From Methylobacterium sp. (GTDB lineage: Bacteria; Pseudomonadota; Alphaproteobacteria; Rhizobiales; Beijerinckiaceae), in the NCBI GenBank assembly GCA_021154065.1, contig JAJKJG010000352.1, positions 1 through 17,494 of the forward strand: 17,494 nt of DNA, in the 5' to 3' direction. The notes beneath the pieces were generated by a model that searched no databases, was not told the DNA's origin, and saw nothing but the letters and a program-made list of their open reading frames with translations. Shown here piece by piece: positions 6,852-12,582 of this stretch. A program made the position numbers and the translations under genes. Position 1 is the first letter of the stretch; every line of letters starts with the position of its first letter.

Positions 6852-7784
6852 ATGGCGAAGCCCCGCAAAGTCATCATCACCTGCGCGGTCACGGGCGCGA
6901 TCCACACGCCGTCGATGTCGCCGCACCTGCCGATCACGCCGGAGGAGATCGCCGACGCGGCGATCGGCGCTGCGGAAGCCGGCGCGGCGGTCGTCCACCT
7001 CCATGCCCGCCGCCCCTCCGACGGCTTGCCCGACCAGGACCCGAAAGCCTTCGCGCCGTTTTTGCGGGTCATCAAGCAGCGCTCGAACTGCATCATCAAC
7101 ATCACGACGGGCGGCGCGCCGACGATGTCGATCGAGGAGCGCCTCAGGCCGGCGCATCATTTCGCGCCGGAGGTCGCCTCGCTCAACATGGGCTCGATGA
7201 ATTTCGGGCTCTACCCGATGCTTGCCCGTTTCAAGGAGTTCAAACACGCCTGGGAGCGGCCCTACCTCGAGGGCTCGCGCGACCGCATCTTCAAGAACAC
7301 CTTCGCCGACATCGAGCACATCCTCACCTCCTGCGCCGAGAACGGCACCCGCTTCGAGGTCGAATGCTACGACATCGGCCACCTCTACACGCTGGCGCAT
7401 TTTGCCGAGCGCGGCGTGATCAAGCCGCCCTTCTTCGTGCAGAGCGTCTTCGGCATCCTCGGCGGCATCGGCCCGCACCCCGAGGACGTCGCCCATATGA
7501 AGCGCACCGCCGACCGGCTGTTCGGGAACGAGTACCATTGGTCGGTGCTCGGCGCCGGCCGCAACCAGCTGCCGATCGCCGCGATGGCGGCCGCGATGGG
7601 CGGCAACGTCCGCGTCGGCCTCGAGGACTCGCTCTGGATCGGCGCCGGCAAGCTCGCCGAATCGAACGCCCAGCAGGTCACGAAGGCGCGCCAGATCATC
7701 GAGGGGCTCGGCCTCGACGTCGCCTCGTCCGACGAGGCGCGGGACATCCTCGAGCTCAAGGGCGGCGACCGGGTGAACTTCTGA
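6852..7784 (+). CDS. Beta-keto acid cleavage enzyme (BKACE, DUF849 family)
   Basis: This 310-residue TIM-barrel enzyme belongs to the family of 3-keto-5-aminohexanoate cleavage enzyme (Kce). Family members condense a beta-keto acid with acetyl-CoA to give acetoacetate and a new acyl-CoA, using a bound divalent metal. Metal-binding H49 and H51 are in VVHLHAR, and the later acidic ligand is E258 in GLED. Start ATG 6852 is preferred over an in-frame TTG at 6825: it has GAGAGG at 6834-6839, and MAKPRKVIITCAVTGA matches the family's usual N-terminus. It lies 23 bases after the dehydrogenase that would make its beta-keto acid. Characterised relatives act on 3-keto-5-aminohexanoate, dehydrocarnitine, beta-ketoadipate and others; the side-chain pocket would have to be compared to predict which applies here. 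Confidence 0.92.
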   Translation: MAKPRKVIITCAVTGAIHTPSMSPHLPITPEEIADAAIGAAEAGAAVVHLHARRPSDGLPDQDPKAFAPFLRVIKQRSNCIINITTGGAPTMSIEERLRPAHHFAPEVASLNMGSMNFGLYPMLARFKEFKHAWERPYLEGSRDRIFKNTFADIEHILTSCAENGTRFEVECYDIGHLYTLAHFAERGVIKPPFFVQSVFGILGGIGPHPEDVAHMKRTADRLFGNEYHWSVLGAGRNQLPIAAMAAAMGGNVRVGLEDSLWIGAGKLAESNAQQVTKARQIIEGLGLDVASSDEARDILELKGGDRVNF

Positions 7785-7901
7785 CGCCCTCGGGAGACCT
7801 CTCTCGAAGGCGCAGCACGGCCATCATGACCGATCCGGAAAAGCGTGCGACTTCAAAGGCCGCCGCTTATGATGATCGGGCACTCTTGTCATGACGCAGA
7901 G

Positions 7902-7924
7902 GCCTCCTGAGGGTTAAAGGAGGC
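7902..7924 (+). promoter_or_regulatory. Stem-loop containing a Shine-Dalgarno-like arm upstream of the HisD-like gene
   Basis: GCCTCCT (7902-7908) and AGGAGGC (7918-7924) form a perfect 7-bp stem around a 9-base AT-containing loop. The 3' arm carries AGGAGG, a strong Shine-Dalgarno sequence, which would be masked when folded. A second AGGAGGA (7929-7935) lies 3 bases before ATG 7939 and stays free. The structure may tune translation or weakly end the upstream message. This is inferred from the sequence alone. Confidence 0.35.
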
Positions 7925-7938
7925 GGCGAGGAGGACGA

Positions 7939-9246
7939 ATGGCACGCTGGCTCAAGCGCGGGCGCGACGCGGGCGCAGTCGCCGAGGACGACGCCAAGAT
8001 CAGCGCCGCGGTCGAGATGATGCTCGTCGACATCCAGGCCCGCGGCGACAAGGCGGTGCGCGAGCTGTCGATCAGGTTCGACAAGTGGGACCGCGCCGAC
8101 TACCGCCTCACCGACGCCGAGATCCGCGGCTGCCTCGCCGAGCTCTCGGCCCGCGCCATCGAGGACATCAAGTTCGCGCAGGCGCAGGTCAGGAATTTCG
8201 CCGAGCACCAGCGCGCCGCGATGCGGGATGTCGAGGTCGAGACGCTGCCGGGCGTCGTGCTCGGCCACAAGCACATCCCGATCCAGAGCATCGGCTGCTA
8301 CGTGCCGGGCGGCAAGTACCCGCTCTTGGCCTCGGCGCACATGTCGGTCATCACCGCGAAGGTCGCGGGCGTGCCGCGCATCGTCACCGCGGCGCCGCCT
8401 TATCAAGGCCGCCCGGCGCCGGCGATCGTCGCCGCGCAACACCTCGCCGGCGCCGACGTGATCTACTGCCTCGGCGGCGTCCAGGCGGTCGGCGCCATGG
8501 CGCTCGGCACGGACGCGATCGAGAGCGTCGACATGCTGGTCGGGCCGGGCAATGCCTATGTCGCCGAGGCGAAGCGTCAGCTCTACGGCCGCGTCGGCAT
8601 CGACCTCTTCGCCGGCCCGACCGAAACCCTCGTCATTGCCGACGAGACCGTCGACGGCGAGATCTGCGCCACCGACCTCCTCGGCCAGGCCGAGCACGGC
8701 CCGACCTCGCCGGCGATCCTACTCACCACCTCCGAGAAGCTCGCCCGCGACACCATGGCCGAGGTCGAGCGCCTGCTCGCGATCCTGCCGACGGCCGAGA
8801 TCGCCAGGAAAGCCTGGGAGGATTGCGGCGAGGTCATCGTCTGCGACTCCGAGGACGAGATGGTGGCAGAGGCCGACCGCATCGCCTCCGAGCACGTCCA
8901 GGTCATGACCCGCGACCCGGACTACTTCCTCGCGCGCATGACGAACTACGGCGCGCTGTTCCTCGGGCCGCGGACGAACGTCTCGTTCGGCGACAAGGTC
9001 ATCGGCACGAACCACACGCTGCCCACCAAGAAGGCGGCGCGCTACACCGGCGGCCTGTGGGTCGGCAAGTTCCTCAAGACCGTCACCTACCAGCGCGTCC
9101 TCACCGACGAGGCGTCGGCCCGCATCGGCGAGGTCTGCTCGCGCCTGTGCATGCTCGAGGGCTTCGCCGGTCACGCCGAGCAGGCGAACATCCGCGTGCG
9201 GAGGTACGGCGGCCGCAACATCCCCTATGCGACGGCGGCGGAGTAA
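7939..9246 (+). CDS. Histidinol dehydrogenase paralogue, sulfopropanediol 3-dehydrogenase (HpsN)-like
   Basis: This 435-residue member of the HisD family has a conserved metal site: Q250 and H253 (LLGQAEHGP), D352 (FGDK) and H412 (FAGHAEQ). The catalytic Glu-His pair is E318-H319 (SEHVQ). These enzymes carry out a four-electron, NAD-dependent oxidation of a primary alcohol to a carboxylate through an aldehyde. The N-terminus (MARWLKRG) and its setting among catabolic and transport genes, with no his genes nearby, fit the catabolic branch. The best-known member of that branch is HpsN, which oxidises (R)-2,3-dihydroxypropane-1-sulfonate to sulfolactate. The start is set by AGGAGGA at 7929-7935. 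Biosynthetic histidinol dehydrogenase is unlikely but cannot be excluded without a phylogeny. The actual alcohol substrate is unknown. Confidence 0.85.
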   Translation: MARWLKRGRDAGAVAEDDAKISAAVEMMLVDIQARGDKAVRELSIRFDKWDRADYRLTDAEIRGCLAELSARAIEDIKFAQAQVRNFAEHQRAAMRDVEVETLPGVVLGHKHIPIQSIGCYVPGGKYPLLASAHMSVITAKVAGVPRIVTAAPPYQGRPAPAIVAAQHLAGADVIYCLGGVQAVGAMALGTDAIESVDMLVGPGNAYVAEAKRQLYGRVGIDLFAGPTETLVIADETVDGEICATDLLGQAEHGPTSPAILLTTSEKLARDTMAEVERLLAILPTAEIARKAWEDCGEVIVCDSEDEMVAEADRIASEHVQVMTRDPDYFLARMTNYGALFLGPRTNVSFGDKVIGTNHTLPTKKAARYTGGLWVGKFLKTVTYQRVLTDEASARIGEVCSRLCMLEGFAGHAEQANIRVRRYGGRNIPYATAAE

Positions 9247-9252
9247 CCCCTC

Positions 9253-9503
9253 TCCCCTCCCCCCTTGTGGGGGAGGCGGACTCGGCCGAAGGCCGAGCCG
9301 GAGGGGGGCGCCGGGCATGGAGCGCGTTGCCGACGAAGAGCCCGACCCGTGCAGCCGCAGGGCGAGGGCCGGACGGATCGCCTTGGCCTTGCCCCTGCGG
9401 CTGATGCGCGGCGGACGAGCGTCGACGAAGAGCCCTATGCCCGGCGCCCCCTCCTCGCTCGGCCTTCGGCCGAGTCGGTCCTCCCCCACAAGGGGGGAGG
9501 GGA
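9253..9503. repeat. Large (about 250 bp) inverted-repeat element with nested direct and inverted repeats
   Basis: The left arm 9253-9318 (begins TCCCCTCCCCCCTTGTGGG) and right arm 9437-9503 are near-perfect reverse complements of about 66 bases, differing at only a few positions around 9276-9280 and 9298-9303. Each arm also contains a smaller palindrome, CTCGGCCGAAGGCCGAG or its complement. Between the arms, GCAGCCGCAGG (9351-9361) is inverted at 9394-9403, and CGACGAAGAGCCC occurs as a direct repeat at 9331-9343 and 9423-9435. No transposase is encoded. It looks like a paired REP/BIME-like or MITE-like element built from a dispersed alphaproteobacterial repeat. It fills most of the 418-base gap between the HisD-like gene and the SDR; open frames through it are low-complexity artefacts. 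Confidence 0.8.
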
Positions 9504-9621
9504 AGCGTGCGGTGCCACAGGAGGCGCGATCCGAGACACCGCATCGCTTGTTTATGGTTTGAAGAGTTGCTGAGCCGCCTTGACGTCGTGCTCCGTCCTC
9601 GATGACGTTCGCTCACCCCTG
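9504..9621. other. Non-coding spacer upstream of the SDR gene, no gene seen
   Basis: This is the non-repetitive part of the 418-base gap before the SDR. It holds a locally AT-richer patch around 9545-9567 and a TTGACG hexamer at 9580-9585 that could be a -35 element, but no convincing -10 follows at 16-18 bases. If the SDR and amidase have their own promoter, it should be here. Nothing coding is visible. Confidence 0.4.
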
Positions 9622-9648
9622 CCCCTCTCCTCACGCACGGGAGAGGGG
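9622..9648. repeat. Perfect 9-bp stem-loop just upstream of the SDR ribosome-binding site
   Basis: CCCCTCTCC (9622-9630) and GGAGAGGGG (9640-9648) pair perfectly around a 9-base loop. This matches a short dispersed palindrome (CCTCTCC...GGAGAGG) I recall as common in Rhizobiales. It ends 5 bases before the CGGAG (9654-9658) that serves the SDR start, so it would form within the message leader and could affect translation. Confidence 0.6.
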
Positions 9649-9664
9649 GTCACCGGAGTGCTTT

Positions 9665-10429
9665 ATGACCCTCCCCACCACCCCCTCTTTCCGCCTCGAC
9701 GGCCGGCGTGCGCTCGTGACCGGGGCTGGGCGCGGCATCGGGCTTGCCGCAGCTGCGGCGCTCGCTGACGCCGGGGCGCATGTGACGCTCGTGGCGCGCT
9801 CCGCCGAGGAGGTCGAGGCCGGCGCCGCGGCGATCCGCGCCGGCGGCGGCTCGGCGGATGCGCAGGCTTGCGACGTCACCGATCTCGACGGCTTCGCGCG
9901 GCTCGTCGCGAACGGCGACCCCTACGACGTGTTCTTCAACAACGCCGGCATGAACCGGCCGCAGCCCTTCGCCGAGGTGTCGGTTGCGAACTTCGACACC
10001 ATCATGGGGCTGAACGTCCGCGCCGCATTTTTCGCCGCGCAGGCGGTGGCGCGGCGGCTGCTGTCGACCCAGAAGCCCGGCTCGATCATCAACACCTCGT
10101 CGCAGATGGGGCATGTCGGCGCCGCCGGGCGCTCGGTCTACAACGCCTCGAAATTCGCCGTCGAAGGCTTCACCAAGGCGATGGCGATCGAGCTCGGGCC
10201 GCACCGCATCCGCGTCAACACCATCTGCCCGACCTTCATCGAGACGCCGATGACGCGGCCATTCCTCGCCGATGAGGCGTTCATGCGGACCGTCGTCGCG
10301 AAGATCAAGATCGGGCGGCTCGGCCAGGTCGAGGATCTGATGGGCGCGATCCTCTTCCTCGCCTCCGACGCCTCGGCCATGATGACGGGCTCGGCGCTGA
10401 TGATCGACGGCGGCTGGACCGCGGAGTGA
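9665..10429 (+). CDS. Short-chain dehydrogenase/reductase (classical SDR, gluconate 5-dehydrogenase-like)
   Basis: This 254-residue classical SDR has its cofactor motif TGAGRGIG at 19-26, the structural NNAG at 92-95, and the catalytic triad S146, Y159 and K163 (YNASK). The C-terminal ending IDGGWTAE is typical. Start ATG 9665 is chosen because CGGAG (9654-9658) precedes it by 6 bases and FRLDGRRALVTG aligns with family N-termini. An upstream in-frame ATG at 9602 would force translation through the palindrome at 9622-9648. It would interconvert a secondary alcohol and a ketone with NAD(P). An SDR next to a HisD-like alcohol dehydrogenase recalls dihydroxypropanesulfonate gene sets, where SDRs accompany HpsN. 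The amidase starts 6 bases downstream, so the two genes are probably coupled. Family certain, substrate unknown. Confidence 0.92.
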   Translation: MTLPTTPSFRLDGRRALVTGAGRGIGLAAAAALADAGAHVTLVARSAEEVEAGAAAIRAGGGSADAQACDVTDLDGFARLVANGDPYDVFFNNAGMNRPQPFAEVSVANFDTIMGLNVRAAFFAAQAVARRLLSTQKPGSIINTSSQMGHVGAAGRSVYNASKFAVEGFTKAMAIELGPHRIRVNTICPTFIETPMTRPFLADEAFMRTVVAKIKIGRLGQVEDLMGAILFLASDASAMMTGSALMIDGGWTAE

Positions 10430-10435
10430 GCCACG

Positions 10436-11884
10436 ATGGACGACGCAAGCCGGACCCCGACCGACCTCACCCTCATGGACGCCTGCGCGCTCGCGGACGC
10501 GATCCGCGCTAGGAAGGTCTCCTGCGTCGAGGTGATGACCGCCTTCCTCGACCGCATCGAGCGCCTGAACCCGACGGTCAACGCCATCGTCTCGCTGCAG
10601 GACCGCGGCCGTTCGCTTGCGCAGGCGCGCGAGCGCGACGACGAGCTTGCGCGCGGCGAGCATCGCGGCTGGATGCACGGCTTCCCGCAGGCCATCAAGG
10701 ACCTGGCCCCGGCCGCCGGCTTCCCGCTGACCAAGGGCTCGCCGCTGTTCGGCGAGGTGTCGAACGAGGACGGCATCTTCGTCGCCCGCATGCGGCGCGC
10801 CGGCGCGATCATCATCGGCAAGACCAATACGCCCGAGTTCGGGCTCGGATCGCAGACCTACAATCCGGTGTTCGGCTCGACGCTCAACGCCTACGACCAG
10901 GCGAAGACCGCCGGCGGATCGAGCGGCGGCGCCGCCGTCGCGCTCGCGCTCCGCATGCTGCCCGTCGCCGACGGCAGCGACCACGGCGGCTCGCTGCGCA
11001 ACCCGGCGGCGTTCAACAACCTGTTCGGCTTCCGGCCGACCTACGGGCGCGTGCCGGCGAACGCCGAGGAGGTGTTCCTGCCGCAGCTCTCGGTGGCCGG
11101 GCCGATGGCGCGCACCGTCCCGGACCTCGCCCGTCTGCTCTCGGTGATGGCGGGCTACGACGCCCGGCTGCCGTTCTCGATCGACGAGGACCCGGCAGCG
11201 TTCGCCGAGCCGCTGAAGCGGGATGTGAAAGGGCTGCGGCTTGCCTGGTTCGGTGATCTTGGCGGCCATCTGCCGATGGAGCCCGGCATCCTCGATCTCT
11301 GCCGCTCCGCGCTGAAGGTCTTCGAGGACATGGGCTGCGTCGTCGAGGAGGTGGTGCCCGATTTCGATCCGGAGCGGATCTGGCAGGCCTGGCTGCCGTT
11401 GCGCCACTGGCAGACCGGCGCGCCGCTCCTCGAGTTCTTCCGCGATCCCGAGAAGCGCGCCAGGATGAAGCCCGAGGGGCAATGGGAGATCGAAGAGGGG
11501 CTGAAGCTCTCGGCCTACGACATCGCCAAGGCCTCGAGCGTGCGCAGCGCCTGGTACCAAACAGTCAGGCGCCTGTTCGAGCGCTACGACTATTGGCTCC
11601 TGCCGACCGCGCAGGTGTTCCCTTTCGACGTTGCGACCCACTGGCCGAACGAGATCGCCGGCCGCCGGATGGACACCTATCACCGCTGGATGGAGGTGGT
11701 GATCCCGGCGACGATGTCCGGCTGCCCGGCGATCAGCGTGCCGGTCGGCTTCGGCGGCAACGGCCTGCCGATGGGCATGCAGATCGTCGGCCAGAACCGC
11801 GGCGAGCTCGCGGTGCTGCAGCTCGCCCACGCCTATGATGAGGCGACGGGCTGGGTCCGAAGGAAGCCTCCGACCCTAACTTAA
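10436..11884 (+). CDS. Amidase signature-family hydrolase
   Basis: This 482-residue enzyme carries the complete Ser-cisSer-Lys triad of the amidase signature family: K88 (AIKD), cis-serine S162 in GGSSGG (160-165), and nucleophile S186 in DHGGSLRNP, 24 residues on as in the family. It should hydrolyse a carboxamide to an acid plus ammonia or an amine in the cytoplasm. GatA, the tRNA amidotransferase subunit, shares the fold, but no gatB or gatC is adjacent, and the usual GTDxGGS is DGSDHGGS here. The gene begins 6 bases after the SDR stop with GGAG at 10423-10426, so the two are co-translated. It is the last gene of the island; its TAA (11882-11884) overlaps the stop of the converging ung gene. 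The natural amide is unknown; it may be the transported compound or a pathway intermediate. Confidence 0.92.
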   Translation: MDDASRTPTDLTLMDACALADAIRARKVSCVEVMTAFLDRIERLNPTVNAIVSLQDRGRSLAQARERDDELARGEHRGWMHGFPQAIKDLAPAAGFPLTKGSPLFGEVSNEDGIFVARMRRAGAIIIGKTNTPEFGLGSQTYNPVFGSTLNAYDQAKTAGGSSGGAAVALALRMLPVADGSDHGGSLRNPAAFNNLFGFRPTYGRVPANAEEVFLPQLSVAGPMARTVPDLARLLSVMAGYDARLPFSIDEDPAAFAEPLKRDVKGLRLAWFGDLGGHLPMEPGILDLCRSALKVFEDMGCVVEEVVPDFDPERIWQAWLPLRHWQTGAPLLEFFRDPEKRARMKPEGQWEIEEGLKLSAYDIAKASSVRSAWYQTVRRLFERYDYWLLPTAQVFPFDVATHWPNEIAGRRMDTYHRWMEVVIPATMSGCPAISVPVGFGGNGLPMGMQIVGQNRGELAVLQLAHAYDEATGWVRRKPPTLT

Positions 11885-12582
11885 AGCCGCCAGTCGATCG
11901 GCGCCTCGCCTTGCTTCGCCAGCCAGGCGTTGACCTGGGAAAACGGCCGGCTGCCGCGAAAGTCGGCGAGGCGATTGAGCGGCGACGGATGCCCGCATTC
12001 AAGCAGCAGATGCTTGTCGCGGTCGACCAGCACCCCGCGCCTGCGGGCCGCCGCGCCCCAGAGCAGGAAGGCGACCGCCGGCCGCTGCGCCGAGCACGCC
12101 GCAACGGCCTCATCGGCGAGAGCCGACCAGCCGAGCCGCAGATGGGCCCCGGCGGCGCCCGCCTCGACGGTCAGCGCGGTGTTGAGGAGAAGCACGCCCT
12201 GGCGCGCCCAATGGGTGAGATCGCCGCTCGTCGGCGCCGGGCAGCCGAGATCGTCCGCCATCTCGGCGAGAATAGTTTTGAGCGAGGCCGGCAGCCGGCG
12301 CCGGCCGACGTAGGAGAAGGCGAGGCCGTGGGCGTCGCCCGGCGTCGGATAGGGGTCCTGGCCGAGGATCACCACGCGGACCGTCTCGAGCGGCGTCAGC
12401 CTCAGGGCGGAGAAGATCGCGGGCGCCGGCGGCAGCACCTCGGCGCCTGCGGCGATGCGGCGGTCGAGGCCCTGAGCGATCGCATCCGCCGCGCCGTCGG
12501 CAAAGAACGGCAGGGCGCGCCAGCCCGCCGCGGCGGGATCGTCGCGGAAGGCCGCGAGCGCCGCCGCGACCGGGCCGGTCAT
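11881..12582 (-). CDS. ung: Uracil-DNA glycosylase, family 1
   Basis: This 233-residue cytoplasmic base-excision repair enzyme removes uracil from DNA. The water-activating loop is GQDPYP (74-79) with catalytic D76, followed by GDAHGLAFS. The LLLNT segment has the uracil-specifying asparagine, and the DNA-intercalating loop is HPSPLN with catalytic H198. The usual forms are GQDPYH and HPSPLS, so two flanking positions differ while all catalytic residues remain. The C-terminus (PIDWRL) matches the family end. Its ATG (12582-12580) overlaps the TGA of the upstream metallophosphatase gene as ATGA, which implies one transcript and coupled translation. Its own stop overlaps that of the converging amidase. 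Confidence 0.93.
   Translation of the reverse strand: MTGPVAAALAAFRDDPAAAGWRALPFFADGAADAIAQGLDRRIAAGAEVLPPAPAIFSALRLTPLETVRVVILGQDPYPTPGDAHGLAFSYVGRRRLPASLKTILAEMADDLGCPAPTSGDLTHWARQGVLLLNTALTVEAGAAGAHLRLGWSALADEAVAACSAQRPAVAFLLWGAAARRRGVLVDRDKHLLLECGHPSPLNRLADFRGSRPFSQVNAWLAKQGEAPIDWRL

Noticed and set aside
7826..7894. A 22-codon small open frame between BKACE and the HisD-like gene
   Set aside because: It has an ATG but no ribosome-binding site, and part of it overlaps a repeat-like segment. Too little supports a real peptide.
9227..9573. Plus-strand open frames of about 100 codons in the HisD-SDR gap
   Set aside because: They are translations of the inverted repeat itself (proline/glycine/arginine-rich), a known source of false gene calls.
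9650..11830. A 726-codon minus-strand open frame opposite the SDR and amidase
   Set aside because: Very low complexity (H, R, E, G), crosses two well-supported genes, and has no motif or sensible start.
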